A DNA stretch of 64,000 nt from Pseudoscardovia suis (GCF_002797875.1 NZ_PGFC01000001.1:1-64000); one strand, 5' to 3'. Shown: positions 7,217 through 17,272, counted from the stretch's first letter. The notes: a model not told the origin generated them from the letters alone. Translations and numbers: made by a program.

Positions 7217-7838
7217 CATCGTGCCGGCTGGTCTGATGGGCTGGCTGCGGTGTTGTGCTGTTGGGGTCGCTTCCCAGTTGGGAGCCTTGACAGTATTTGT
7301 ATTGGGGGTGTCGCTTGTTGCGGCGCCCCACTGCGTTTGGTGCTGTGGCGTTTGGTTTTGTGGGGTTGTGGTGCTGTGTGATGCTGCAGGGCTGTGGTTC
7401 TGCTGCTTTGAGTCTGTCGTTTGTGGGACGTTGTGTGTAGGGCTGATCGTCATGTCTGTTGAGGCGAGTGCCGTGAGTCGCCGATGAGGGAGGTTTGGTG
7501 GGGCATGGGTGGGTAAGAATTTGATGATTTTGGAATGAATATTGTGCAAATTGTGTTGAAACGTATGCAAATGGAGAAATGCATGCTGCAACGCATACAA
7601 TTTTGCAATTGCGCAATTTTGCAACACGCTAAAAAGCGTTGTGGCTGTAGCCCATTTGAGCAAGTAGTCGTGCACCTTTGCATTGTGCAAAATAACTGGT
7701 TAACTTGAGAGAAAACAGCGATTGGCAAGGCCGGCGGCAAACGGAACCCGCACGATGCAGATGGGTGACGAGGCAATGTTCGTTCGCTGAAGATACGGCT
7801 GCAGATTTGGGAATGCGGATAGTCCAAGGGAGACGGAA
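7217..7838. other. Intergenic region between lysS and sbcD with an AT-rich palindromic patch
   Basis: The first 280 bases are G/T-rich low-complexity sequence without a supported gene. At 7555-7645 the sequence turns AT-rich with nested palindromes: GTATGC and GCATAC at about 7563 and 7592, the perfect 12-mer AATTGCGCAATT (7607-7618) flanked by TTGC and GCAA, and an AACACGCT/AGCGTTGT hairpin at 7622-7642. This is a plausible promoter or operator zone for sbcDC, but no clear -35/-10 pair could be fixed. Confidence 0.4.
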
Positions 7839-9245
7839 ATGATCAAGGTATTGCATACATCTGACTGGCATTTGGGGCGCAAGCTCAATGGCTATGATCA
7901 GTGTGATGCCCAAGAGCGGGCATTGCAGTGGATCATCGACACCGTGCGCGATGAGCATATCGATGTAGTGCTCATCTGCGGTGATGTCTACGACACCAAA
8001 CGTCCCGGGGACCAGCAGATGACCATGCTCGACAACGTACTGACCAAGCTTGTCAGCATCGAGCGCGATGGCAAACCTGCCGTGGATGTCATCCTTATCC
8101 CAGGCAATCATGACTCCGCTCCCATGCTGGGGTATCTTTCCCGACTGGTGACGCCGAACCTCCACATCTGCGCGTCGGTCGAAGATGTGGCTCAGCCAGT
8201 GATGATCGAACGAGGCGATGAAAGGCTTGCCGTATACGCTTTCCCCTACCTGTACCCCAGCTCAGCGCGTAATCCTATCAACAGACTTATGCATGAGTCT
8301 AACCCGGATCTGCCTGAGGAATCGACTGTGGACGAGACCACCCAGTCCGTCACTGGTGCCGCCATTCAGCTGGCGGCACGGGATCTTGCCATGCGTCGCG
8401 CGCAGGACTCTCACCTCGCGGCCATTCTCATGATGCATGCGAATGTGGCAAGTCGCATGCGTGGAAAGATCGGGGAGAGACTTGATAATTATTCCGGCGG
8501 TGAGACGGAGCATGCCGCATCAGAGTCACCGTTTGTTATCGGGACTGCGGACGCAATCCCCAGCGAATACTTCGCGGGCACGGGTTTTGACTACCTTGCC
8601 CTCGGACATATCCACAAACCGCAGATTGTCACCATCGTAGGGGATGGGCGTCTTCCTCAGGCGCGTTACTGCGGGTCGCTGCTTGCCTATGACGCCGATG
8701 ACGTCAAGCAATCCGAGCCGCAGGAAGGCAACTACCGTGTCGTGGACATCGTCACGGTCGAAAACGGCAAGGTGACTGACATCGCTGAGCGTTCCGTCCA
8801 ATCCGGCCAGCGTCGCATCGTCAATATTCGAGGCGACCTCAATGAGATTCTCGGTCCTGACAATGCTCAATACCGGGAGGATTTCGTCAACATCAAAGGC
8901 ACCTATGACCCCGAGGAACACAAGGATCCGTGGGGTGAGGTGCATGCCGCATTCAGCAGTGTGCTGTCCTACTCGGTCATGCCCTACGGTGAAGAAGACC
9001 AGGCTGCAGCTGACGGCGATGCCATCCGCCGCAATGTTGACGATCCGATGGACATCATGCTCTCCTTTGTGCATGACGTCACCAATGGGCATCGTGATGC
9101 GAATGAAAGCGAAAGGGATGTCTTGGGCGAAGCGCTTCGTCGAGCACAGGGCATCCCACAAGGGGAGACGTCGGATGCACGGGTATCCGATGCAGAAGAT
9201 AAGCACACGGAGCGGTCACGCAAAAACACGAATGCAGCAGAGTAG
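7839..9245 (+). CDS. sbcD: SbcD-type exonuclease subunit (Mre11 homologue)
   Basis: Nuclease subunit of the SbcCD complex, which opens DNA hairpins and processes blocked double-strand ends. The 468-residue protein shows the phosphodiesterase motifs in order: HTSDWHLGRKL (residues 6-16), GDVYDTKRPG, PGNHDSAPMLG and ALGHIHKPQ, which supply the two-metal site. The C-terminal part has the Mre11/SbcD capping region and a charged low-complexity tail rich in Asp, Glu and Arg. The ATG at 7839 follows GGGAGACGGAA. The sbcC gene begins 37 bp downstream in the same direction, so the two form an operon. The nearby dense palindrome arrays are the kind of structure this enzyme attacks, though that link is only a thought. 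Confidence 0.95.
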   Translation: MIKVLHTSDWHLGRKLNGYDQCDAQERALQWIIDTVRDEHIDVVLICGDVYDTKRPGDQQMTMLDNVLTKLVSIERDGKPAVDVILIPGNHDSAPMLGYLSRLVTPNLHICASVEDVAQPVMIERGDERLAVYAFPYLYPSSARNPINRLMHESNPDLPEESTVDETTQSVTGAAIQLAARDLAMRRAQDSHLAAILMMHANVASRMRGKIGERLDNYSGGETEHAASESPFVIGTADAIPSEYFAGTGFDYLALGHIHKPQIVTIVGDGRLPQARYCGSLLAYDADDVKQSEPQEGNYRVVDIVTVENGKVTDIAERSVQSGQRRIVNIRGDLNEILGPDNAQYREDFVNIKGTYDPEEHKDPWGEVHAAFSSVLSYSVMPYGEEDQAAADGDAIRRNVDDPMDIMLSFVHDVTNGHRDANESERDVLGEALRRAQGIPQGETSDARVSDAEDKHTERSRKNTNAAE

Positions 9246-9282
9246 CTGGCAGTAGATAAAAGGAACGAGAGAAGGAATTGCC

Positions 9283-12200
9283 ATGAGGATTCAAGCACTT
9301 GCCATCAAAGGCATCGGGCCATATAAAGATGAGTTCTTCATTGATTTCGGCAAACTGTCAAAGAACGGCCTGTTTCTCATCGACGGCGACACCGGTGCCG
9401 GCAAAAGCACAATCATTGACGCAATCTGCTTCGCGCTATTCAGCACAATAACAAGAAATGATGGGAGTGCAGGCAAAGAGCGTATGCGTTCGCGCTTTCT
9501 GCCTTTGGGCGCGAACAAAGAGGCGAGCTGCGTTGAACTGATTTTCAGTGAGAACGGCAAAACGTACTACATCAAGCGCAATCCGGGCTACTCCCATCCT
9601 AAGAAGGGCCATCTCGACGATCCGCAATCTGCATGGGTGCCAGTGACTGAGGCGGTGACCGTCAAGAGACTCGATTCGGATGGTTATAAGGCGGCACAGG
9701 AAAAGGCAGAGCATGCTCCTGATGTGCGCGGCGCGGGCAAAGTTCTTATCGGATTCGCTCGCGATGATGAGGGCGCCACAGTGGTGGCGAACGGCAGCAG
9801 ACAGGCTAACAGTGCCATTCAGGAAATCGTCGGTCTGAACGCCAGTCAGTTCCGCACTGTCATCTGTCTGCCGCAAGGGCAGTTCGAATCGTTTCTCCAT
9901 GCCAAGCCGGAGGAACGCAGCGGTATGCTCATCGATATCTTTCGCTTGGGAGTCTATGACCGCATTCAACACGCCCTGCAGGAGATGGAAAAGGAAAAGG
10001 ACACGGATATCGCGCATTCCAGCGCTCTTTTGCACGGCAAAGTCTCCGAACTGCAAGGCGCGTTGCCGGACCTCCCATTCGAAGAGGATGAACCTGATCG
10101 TGATGCCGTCGATGGCGCTGAGACCGCGTCGGCCATAGCGGCGACCACAGAAGAGCATGCTGATGGTGCGGGTGCTGCTGATGACCATGATGATGCCAGT
10201 GGTTTCAACGATGCTGCGTCTTCCGATGACATCACATCTGATGACGCTGATGACATTGATGACGCTGATGATGACGATACCCATGAGTCTTCCATCAGCC
10301 TGGGGGAGCGACTGGAGAGGTGGAATAGCCAGTCCATTAATGGGTCTCAAGCCGATCAGCTGGTGGAGTTGCCCATCGATAACATCGCCGATAAGCGGAA
10401 TGAACTTGACGCTATTCTCGACAGAATAGATATCGAGCTTTCCACTGTGGTGATGCAAGGCGCCGACGTGCGAGAGGCAGCTCAACACAGACGGGACGAA
10501 GCCCAAGTCGATCTCACCTTGGTGGGTAAACTCACCGAAGATTTGCGCAAGCAGCAGGGGCTTGTTGAAAGGCAGGCCATGCTCATGGCAGACAAAGATC
10601 GGATCGGTAAGATTTGTGCCCGCGTAGAGGAAGCACGCAATGCCATTCCGGTGTCTGACGCCAATGATGCCGTCAAGGATGCCGAGAAAGCGGTAGCTGA
10701 CAGAGAACATGCGTTGAAGGACGCCACCGACAAGCTCGCTGCCATGGAGTCGAAGGAGACGCTGATAGAACGCCAATCCGAGGCGCAGAAGGCGCAGATT
10801 GCAGTAACCAAGGAGCGGGCTGAGCGCGACCGTTGCACTGCCGACCTCGACCAGCTCAATCAACTCGACCGTGCGCAAAAGGAACTTGCCGACTTGCAGG
10901 ACGGTGTAGCGTCGGCAAAGAAAACCTTGGATGAAGCCGAGGCAAAACTCGCATCCTGCGGCGATCCCGAGAAGATCAACGCCGACTATGAAAGCGCCAA
11001 AGACGTTGTTGCAACAAAACCCGTCGTACAGAGCGCACTCGATGCCGCTGCCAAGACGCTTGCTGACTTCGAAACCCTCGACAGGTTGCTCAAAGAGCGG
11101 ACTGAGCTTGAGAACGACGAGAAAGAGGCCAAGGCGACCCATGATGCTGCGCAGGAACGCAACGAACAAGTGAAGCTGGAGCAGCGCATCGCTGAGCTCG
11201 GCATTGCCCTCGAAGACGGCAAACCGTGCCCGGTCTGCGGTTCGACCATGCATCCTCATGTCATTGCTGTATCCAATGCCGACGAGATAGACGATACAGG
11301 CAGAAAGTTCAAGGAAGCGAAGGCTGCATGGGAGGATGCGAAAAGCAAACTCAACCAGTGCCAAGGCAAGATTTCAAGCCTGACCGAAAGCCTCAAAGGT
11401 GTGACGCCTAACGAGGCGCAGACAAACCATGACATCGCCGTGAAGAATCTGAAGGCGGTTGAAAAGGTCGAGGAGGAACTGCAGTCGCTCAAAGCTGCCT
11501 CGGACGCCCTCGCCGTTGCGCAGAAGGCTCGTGACAAAGCGGCGAATGACCTCCGTGTTCAACAAGGAAAAGCAACGACCAAGCAAGAGGATGTCGACAA
11601 GAGACGTGAAGCGTGTGTGGGCAAAGACAAAGACGCGTTGTCCGCGCGCATTGCTGATCTCAATGAGCAGATTGAATCTAACGATAAGATCGCTTCCGGT
11701 ATTAACGCCATAGCGGACAAGATCGCCAAGCGTAATGAAGCCGAGAAAACGCAACGCTCCTGCAGTGATGTTCTCGCCCAGAAGAAAAAGGATCTTGAAG
11801 CGGCTCGGGACAAGCTTGCAAGAGTCATTTCGGAGCGTGGGTTCGCTTCCTTGGATGTGGCGCTCGCGGCAATCCTCGACGCGAAGGATCTTGATCACTT
11901 GGATGGACAGGTACGTCAGTACGAGCAGGATGTGCGTTCGACAGACGACCAATTGAAGGCGGCGCTCGATGATCTGCGGGACCATCTGACTGAAGACAGC
12001 AACCGTACTCTGCGACTGCTTGACATCGACGCGTTGCCTGAATGCATCGATTTGTGGAAGGTCAAGGAGACCGGTGCCGTTGGTCTTGGCGCCGCTGCTC
12101 CTGATGCGGTTGCTCTTGGCAATGCCGTTCTTGGCGCCGCTGCTCCTGATGCCGCTGCTCCTGCCGCCGCAGATTTTGACATTGCAGGTTTTAGTGCCGC

Positions 12201-13044
12201 AGATACCGACACAGGCCTATCCGATGCTGACAAAACCACCGAATTGGCATCCGGGGAATCCGCTCCCGTCATGTTGACGCATCTGGGGGCCCTCATCGAT
12301 GCTGTTGATGAGAAGGCGTTGCGTGAGTGTTTTGATGATGCGTCCCACGCATATGATGATGCGAACAGCAAGTATGAGTCCGCCAAATCGTCGTATGAGG
12401 GTTTCGGAACCAAGCGCAAGGCGATCGATAAGGCAGCCGACGAATGGGAGGAGACCCGTTCACAAGCATGGCCATACCAATGCATGAGTCAGCTTCTGTG
12501 TGGCAAGAACTACAGAGGAGAAAATCCCAATAGATTGACGATTTCGGCCTACGCGGTGCAGCAGATCTTCACAGCAGTGCTTGACGAGACCAACATCATC
12601 CTCAAAGGCATCCATGATGGCATCTTCCGCCTGAGCTTGGGAAACAAATCAAAAGGCGGTGCCAAGCAGGGTCTTCCGATTAGCGTCTATGATGCGCGCA
12701 CAAACAGGAACAGCGATGTAGAAACCCTGTCAGGAGGCGAAACATTTTTCATCTCGCTTGCACTGTCGCTAGGATTGGCGCGTGTTGTGCAGACGCGCGC
12801 CGCTGGCATCGAGATGGGGGTCTTCTTCATTGACGAGGGTTTCGGCACGTTGGACGAGAATTGTCGCGCAGACGTGGTCCTGGAACTGCAAAAGCTGGCG
12901 GAGCAGGGACGTTCCATTGGCATCATCTCGCATGTCAGTCAGCTTCAGGAGGCCATCGGTACCCAGATCAAGGTTATGCGCGGCAAATCCGCAGGCGGCA
13001 AGGACGGTGACGGTCCCAGCATGATTGACTTCCAGACCGCGTAG
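9283..13044 (+). CDS. sbcC: SbcC-type ATPase subunit (Rad50 homologue)
   Basis: SMC-like ATPase of the SbcCD nuclease, 1253 residues. The Walker A GDTGAGKSTIIDAICFALF lies at about 35-53, followed by a long coiled coil. The zinc hook PCPVCGS is at about 647-653. The ABC signature LSGGETFFISLAL is at about 1148 and Walker B GVFFIDEGFGTLDE at about 1179. Two insertions are unusual: a very acidic Asp-rich run at about residues 266-342 and an Ala/Pro-rich stretch with repeated AAAPDA-type units at about 930-975, both in the coiled-coil zones. GAAGGAATTGCC precedes the ATG. It forms an operon with sbcD. E. coli SbcC is about 1050 residues, so the extra length is mainly these insertions. Confidence 0.95.
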   Translation: MRIQALAIKGIGPYKDEFFIDFGKLSKNGLFLIDGDTGAGKSTIIDAICFALFSTITRNDGSAGKERMRSRFLPLGANKEASCVELIFSENGKTYYIKRNPGYSHPKKGHLDDPQSAWVPVTEAVTVKRLDSDGYKAAQEKAEHAPDVRGAGKVLIGFARDDEGATVVANGSRQANSAIQEIVGLNASQFRTVICLPQGQFESFLHAKPEERSGMLIDIFRLGVYDRIQHALQEMEKEKDTDIAHSSALLHGKVSELQGALPDLPFEEDEPDRDAVDGAETASAIAATTEEHADGAGAADDHDDASGFNDAASSDDITSDDADDIDDADDDDTHESSISLGERLERWNSQSINGSQADQLVELPIDNIADKRNELDAILDRIDIELSTVVMQGADVREAAQHRRDEAQVDLTLVGKLTEDLRKQQGLVERQAMLMADKDRIGKICARVEEARNAIPVSDANDAVKDAEKAVADREHALKDATDKLAAMESKETLIERQSEAQKAQIAVTKERAERDRCTADLDQLNQLDRAQKELADLQDGVASAKKTLDEAEAKLASCGDPEKINADYESAKDVVATKPVVQSALDAAAKTLADFETLDRLLKERTELENDEKEAKATHDAAQERNEQVKLEQRIAELGIALEDGKPCPVCGSTMHPHVIAVSNADEIDDTGRKFKEAKAAWEDAKSKLNQCQGKISSLTESLKGVTPNEAQTNHDIAVKNLKAVEKVEEELQSLKAASDALAVAQKARDKAANDLRVQQGKATTKQEDVDKRREACVGKDKDALSARIADLNEQIESNDKIASGINAIADKIAKRNEAEKTQRSCSDVLAQKKKDLEAARDKLARVISERGFASLDVALAAILDAKDLDHLDGQVRQYEQDVRSTDDQLKAALDDLRDHLTEDSNRTLRLLDIDALPECIDLWKVKETGAVGLGAAAPDAVALGNAVLGAAAPDAAAPAAADFDIAGFSAADTDTGLSDADKTTELASGESAPVMLTHLGALIDAVDEKALRECFDDASHAYDDANSKYESAKSSYEGFGTKRKAIDKAADEWEETRSQAWPYQCMSQLLCGKNYRGENPNRLTISAYAVQQIFTAVLDETNIILKGIHDGIFRLSLGNKSKGGAKQGLPISVYDARTNRNSDVETLSGGETFFISLALSLGLARVVQTRAAGIEMGVFFIDEGFGTLDENCRADVVLELQKLAEQGRSIGIISHVSQLQEAIGTQIKVMRGKSAGGKDGDGPSMIDFQTA

Positions 13045-13425
13045 ACCACGATTGATGATGTCGGTGCATCGGCAACCACTGGCCTCACCTGGCTTTCACA
13101 CCGAGTATTGCGGTTATGCTGCTGTGGCGCAGTGGTGTTTGCGTGTTCGCGCGGGCTTACGCGTGGCACCCGTTGGCATGCCAGCGGGCGTGTCAACGGG
13201 CGCAGAGTGAGCAGTCATGGCACGCGCGCGATCTAAGATGAACAGGTTGCGCTGTGCCCATCATCGCTGACTGCGTCGCGTGATAGTGTGAACGTGTTTG
13301 GCGGGGGTGACGGCGCATGTGGTTGCGGCTCTCGTGACCGCGCCAACGCTGCGCGGCTCTCGTCATTCGCATTCATCAATCACCAGTGATTGCCTTCAGA
13401 TCCATCACAAGGAGAGCCATAGCAC
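13045..13425. other. Intergenic region between sbcC and the purine permease gene
   Basis: No supported gene. An inverted repeat CCCGTTG (13169-13175) and CAACGGG (13194-13200) lies inside GC-rich sequence and may form the sbcC transcript end, although it has no T run. The last 50 bases hold the ribosome site AAGGAGAGCC of the permease gene. I saw no recognisable purine riboswitch. Confidence 0.4.
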
Positions 13426-14820
13426 ATGGAGAAGTTCTTCCATCTCAAGGAGAACGGCACCACGGTATCCACCGAGATAACCGCAGGCCTCACCACATTC
13501 TTCGCGATGTCATACATCATCGTCGTCAACCCGCAGGTCCTGAGCAAGACCGGAATGCCGTGGGGAGGCGTGTTCCTCGCCACCATCATCGCCGCCGTCA
13601 TCGGCACGCTCATCATGGGCTTGTTCGCCAACGTGCCGTACGCGCAGGCAGCCGGCATGGGCCTCAACGCCTTCTTCACCTACACCGTGTGCTTCGGCCT
13701 GGGCTTCACGTGGCAGGAAGCGCTGTGCATGGTGTTCCTGTGCGGTTTGATCAACATCTTCATCACGGTCACCAAGATCCGCAAGATGATTATCAAGTCC
13801 ATCCCGCCGGTGCTCCAGCATGCCATTGGTGCTGGCATCGGCCTGTTCGTCGCCTATGTGGGCATGCTCAACGTCGGGTTCATCAAGTTCACCCCCAGTG
13901 ACCCGAGCGAAGCCGCCAACGGCGGCGCCATCAGCGCAACGCCTGGCCTGGCAACCCTGAACACCCCCACGTTGTGGCTGTTCCTCATCGGCTTGGTTCT
14001 CGCCATCGTGTTCACTGTCACGAAGGTGAAGGCGGGCCTGCTGCTCACCATCGTTATCACCGCAATCATCGGTGTGCCGATGGGGCTGACCTCCATGTCT
14101 AACTCCGTGTCGATCGGCGAGGCATTCTCGCAGCTGCCCACTACCTTCGGCGCCATTTTCTCGGCGCAGGGATTCCCGGCGCTGTTCTCGAACCCGGCCC
14201 GCATCCCGCTCGTGCTCGTCACGATCTTCGCATTCTCGATGTCCGATACCTTCGACACCATCGGCACGTTCATCGGCACCGGTCGCCGCACTGGCATCTT
14301 CTCTGAGGAAGACGAGAAGTCGATTGAGAATGGCTCCGGTTTCAGTTCCAAGATGGATCGCGCGCTGTTCGCCGACTCCATCGCCACGTCCATCGGCTCT
14401 ATCTTCGGTACCTCGAACACCACGACCTATGTGGAATCCGCCGCGGGCATCGGCGCAGGCGGCCGTACAGGCCTGACCTCCGTGGTCGTCTCGATCTGCT
14501 TTATCCTGTCGATCTTCCTGTCGCCGCTCATCTCGGCCGTGCCGAGCGCCGCAACCGCAGGCGTTCTCGTTATCGTCGGCTGCATGATGGCATCCAGCCT
14601 CAAGGAAATCGCCTGGGACAACATCGACGAGGCCATCCCGGCGTTTTTTGCCGCCGTGTTCATGGCGTACTCGTACTCGATTTCCTACGGCATCGCAGGC
14701 GGCTTCATCACGTACTGCATCGTGATGACCTGCAAGAAGAAGGCCAAGGAGGTTTCCGCCGTCATCTGGGTCGTCGCCGCTTTGTTCATTCTCGACTTCG
14801 TGTGCATGGCATTGCTGTGA
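13426..14820 (+). CDS. NCS2/AzgA-type purine permease
   Basis: A 464-residue inner-membrane protein with about 12-14 hydrophobic spans, starting MEKFFHLKENGTTVSTEITAGLTTFFAMSYIIVVNP. This N-terminal block, with GMGLNAFFTYTVC and the later SNTTTYVESAAGIGAGGRTGLT segment, is typical of the AzgA-like adenine/guanine/hypoxanthine proton symporters. The length is about right for the family and ends look complete. AAGGAGAGCC stands 9 bases before the ATG. It is monocistronic and ends at a hairpin terminator. Which purine it prefers (adenine, or guanine and hypoxanthine) cannot be read from sequence by eye. Confidence 0.9.
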   Translation: MEKFFHLKENGTTVSTEITAGLTTFFAMSYIIVVNPQVLSKTGMPWGGVFLATIIAAVIGTLIMGLFANVPYAQAAGMGLNAFFTYTVCFGLGFTWQEALCMVFLCGLINIFITVTKIRKMIIKSIPPVLQHAIGAGIGLFVAYVGMLNVGFIKFTPSDPSEAANGGAISATPGLATLNTPTLWLFLIGLVLAIVFTVTKVKAGLLLTIVITAIIGVPMGLTSMSNSVSIGEAFSQLPTTFGAIFSAQGFPALFSNPARIPLVLVTIFAFSMSDTFDTIGTFIGTGRRTGIFSEEDEKSIENGSGFSSKMDRALFADSIATSIGSIFGTSNTTTYVESAAGIGAGGRTGLTSVVVSICFILSIFLSPLISAVPSAATAGVLVIVGCMMASSLKEIAWDNIDEAIPAFFAAVFMAYSYSISYGIAGGFITYCIVMTCKKKAKEVSAVIWVVAALFILDFVCMALL

Positions 14821-14837
14821 TGCATCGCGTTGCTTGA

Positions 14838-14873
14838 ACAGTGGCCCGTGCCTTGTGGCGCGGGCCATTGTTG
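14838..14873 (+). terminator. Terminator after the purine permease gene
   Basis: GTGGCCCGTGCC and GGCGCGGGCCATTG form a stem around TTGT just after the stop codon, followed by GTTGT. The short T content makes it a modest intrinsic terminator. Confidence 0.5.
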
Positions 14874-14886
14874 TATTGATGCTATC

Positions 14887-14988
14887 GGTGTGCGGTGTGC
14901 GGTGTGCGGCGTGCGGTGTGTGGCGTGTGGCGTGTGTGGTGTGCGGTGTGTGCTGTGTATGGCGTGTCGTGTGGGCGGCGTGTCGCCA
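14887..14988 (+). repeat. Degenerate GTGTGCG heptamer tract
   Basis: About 14 tandem variants of GTGTGCG, GTGTGTG and GCGTGTG occupy this stretch in the gap between the permease and the zinc-ribbon gene. Open frames extending through it (for example from 14895) gain only Cys/Val/Arg-rich low-complexity sequence, so they are not taken as coding. Between the tract and the next start (14989-15188) I see no gene. Confidence 0.8.
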
Positions 14989-15188
14989 TGCCGGATTTGG
15001 GATTGACGTCGCGGAACATGGAACGTTTCCGTGATGTCTCGTGGCATCTTCGTGGCGCCATTTCATTGCAGATTCACTCCACTATCACAATTTTTGCGGA
15101 TTGCCGTTGTACTCTCTCGAATCGAACAGATTCCGTGAGATACCATGATGTTGATTGCGAAATTCCGAGAACTCGAAAGGGAGCTTTT

Positions 15189-17189
15189 ATGTTCTGTCCT
15201 CAATGTGGCGCGCCTTTGGTGCAGGGTGCGCGCTTCTGCAATAACTGCGGATTCCAGGTTGCCGCAGTGCAGAATGCGCAGCCTGCCGCTGCACAGCCGG
15301 AAACGTCTCAGTCCACGCCGCAACCGCAGTATGCTGCTCAGCCTGTCGCGCAGCCTGCTCAGCCTGTCGCGCAGCCTGCTGCCTCACAGCAACCGTTTGT
15401 TCAGCAGCCTGTTGCACAGCCTGCTCAGCCGCAGCCCACGCAGCCGTTCGCACAGCAGCCGTTCGCACAGCAGCCGTTCGCGCAGCAGTCTGCCGCGGCT
15501 CAGCCCACGCAGCAGCCGGTTACTTCCCAGGCGGCGTCCAACCCGCAGGTCGCTGAGCTGAAGAACGATCTGAGCCGCCCGGAGGTGTGGCAGGTTGCTT
15601 TCAAGGGTGTGGGAATCGGACTTGCAGCCGCTCTTGTTGTGAACCTCATCGTGCTGTTGCTATGCATGGTCTTCCGTCCCAGTGCCATGAGCGGATTCGC
15701 GTCATCGGTATTGGGGGACGCGGGGGATGATATCAACCCGTTCAAGGCTTTCGTAGGCTTGCTGTTGATTGCGCTCGGAGGCTCGGCAAAGCTATCCCTT
15801 GAATATGACGGCGCACTCTCCGACTCCGATTTGGTGTCATCCATGATGTCCACGATCGCCGATCAGATATCAATGTCGATTTGCGTGCTTGGATTCGCAG
15901 GCATTGCACTCGTCGTGGGCAGCGCGTTCGGCGTGTATATGCTGTCGCGGAAGAGCGCCATCCGGTTCCGTTGGGCTGGCGTTGTGTCGTCTGCGGTGGC
16001 TGGACTTGCCGTGGGTGTCGTGAGCCTCATCCTTGCTGCCGTTAGCGTTGTCAAGTCGTCTTCCGGCTTCGGCGCCAGCGCCAGCATGACCTTTGTGACA
16101 GCCCGCACATTCTTCCTGCCTTTCATCCTTGCTGCGCTTGGCGCTCTGGCGGGATCCGCGCTTGCCTCTGCCACGTCTGCGGGGCGTAACAACGTGTTCC
16201 TCGCGTACTCGTGGTGGAAGTCCCATACGCGTGGCTGGTTGCGCACGCTTGTCGAATTCTTCGAAATCGTGTTCGCCTTCTGCGCAGCCGTTGTGTTCAT
16301 CGCGATGCTGGTGATGTTTATCGCTGGCAAGGTGGGCCACTCCTCCTCCGCATCCTCCCAGTATCTTCTTGCCAGCGTGTGTTCCGTGGGATTTGGCACC
16401 GCGGTGATTGCACTGCTTTCGATACTGACCTTCGGTGGCGTCGAAATGGCTAGCTCGTCGAGCAGCAGTTCAACCACGAGCCTCAATTTTGCCAATCTCA
16501 TCAAGAAGAACTCCGCGTTCTCAGGAATGCATTCGTATGCATGGGTGTGGTGGGTTCTGCTCGTGCTGTTCGTGCTCGTGCTGCTGTATCTGGTGATGCG
16601 CGAGGCGTTGCGCAACCAGTATGATCCGGCGAAAGCCGGCTGGGACCAGGCATGGCAAGCCCCTGTTGCTTCCTTCGGCGTGATGCTGGTGATGTGGGTG
16701 CTGTTCCAAGGTATCGAGATGACAGTATCGGATGAGCGCTCCGCTTTCAGGGTGGAACCGAGCATTCTGCTGCTGGTGCCGGTGTGCGTGTTCATCGTCG
16801 AAGCGCTGTCGCGCCTCATCGGTCAGCAGCTTGTCACTGCGTTGCCAGCGCTTTACAAGTTCGTGCTGCCCGGCACGGTAGCGGTCGATGCGCCTGCCGC
16901 ACCGGCTCCTGCTGCGGCTGCGCAGTCTGAAACGCCTGGCGTTGACTCGTTCGCTGCACAGCCGGGTTCCGATGCTCCTACCATTGCCATGCCGGTTCAT
17001 AATGCGGCACCGCAGACCCAGGCTACTGATGCCGCAACCCAGCTGAGCGGATTCGCTAATGGCGCGGCATCCACCAGCGCTGCAGATTCCACCACCAGCA
17101 CAGTGGAATCGACCGAAGTGGCGCAGTCCGCCGCTGTTGCTTCCGAGCAGCAAGAGTCCGACGTCAATCAGGCGCAGTTTGAAAGCTGA
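15189..17189 (+). CDS. Zinc-ribbon, Q/P-rich, multi-span membrane protein (paralogue 1)
   Basis: A 666-residue protein of unknown function. It opens with a double-CxxC zinc ribbon (MFCPQCGAPLVQGARFCNNC), then a Gln/Pro/Ala linker of about 100 residues built from QPVAQPAQ- and QPFAQQPFAQ-like repeats. About eight to nine hydrophobic spans follow from residue 140 to 560, then an Ala/Thr/Ser-rich acidic tail. The ATG at 15189 has GAAAGGGAG 8 bases upstream; an open frame further 5' comes from the GTGTGCG tract. It is a paralogue of the gene at 22251: both share AW..W followed by G(W/Y)(L/V)RT(L/V)VE, a W-QAPVA-like motif and ALSRLIGxxL. The two flank the SNF2 gene. The zinc ribbon should lie in the cytoplasm. 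Envelope stress sensing or scaffolding are guesses. Confidence 0.9.
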   Translation: MFCPQCGAPLVQGARFCNNCGFQVAAVQNAQPAAAQPETSQSTPQPQYAAQPVAQPAQPVAQPAASQQPFVQQPVAQPAQPQPTQPFAQQPFAQQPFAQQSAAAQPTQQPVTSQAASNPQVAELKNDLSRPEVWQVAFKGVGIGLAAALVVNLIVLLLCMVFRPSAMSGFASSVLGDAGDDINPFKAFVGLLLIALGGSAKLSLEYDGALSDSDLVSSMMSTIADQISMSICVLGFAGIALVVGSAFGVYMLSRKSAIRFRWAGVVSSAVAGLAVGVVSLILAAVSVVKSSSGFGASASMTFVTARTFFLPFILAALGALAGSALASATSAGRNNVFLAYSWWKSHTRGWLRTLVEFFEIVFAFCAAVVFIAMLVMFIAGKVGHSSSASSQYLLASVCSVGFGTAVIALLSILTFGGVEMASSSSSSSTTSLNFANLIKKNSAFSGMHSYAWVWWVLLVLFVLVLLYLVMREALRNQYDPAKAGWDQAWQAPVASFGVMLVMWVLFQGIEMTVSDERSAFRVEPSILLLVPVCVFIVEALSRLIGQQLVTALPALYKFVLPGTVAVDAPAAPAPAAAAQSETPGVDSFAAQPGSDAPTIAMPVHNAAPQTQATDAATQLSGFANGAASTSAADSTTSTVESTEVAQSAAVASEQQESDVNQAQFES

Positions 17190-17272
17190 TGATGAGCTGG
17201 TCGGCCCTTTATCAGATGCGGCTCCCATGAACCGCGCGGTGTGTTGATACATCGCGTGACGCATGGGGCCGC

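Noticed and set aside
5564-7690. 708-residue minus-strand open frame opposite lysS
   Set aside because: It mirrors the lysS codons, has His/Arg-rich low-complexity sequence and no ribosome site; a GC-bias shadow.
13510-15066. 518-residue minus-strand open frame opposite the purine permease
   Set aside because: Composition is Asp/Arg/His-rich shadow sequence with Thr-His repeats from the GTGTGCG tract. No start signal.
14895-15188. Upstream extension of the zinc-ribbon gene to 14895
   Set aside because: The added residues come from the GTGTGCG tract. The ATG at 15189 has a good ribosome site and begins directly with the zinc ribbon.
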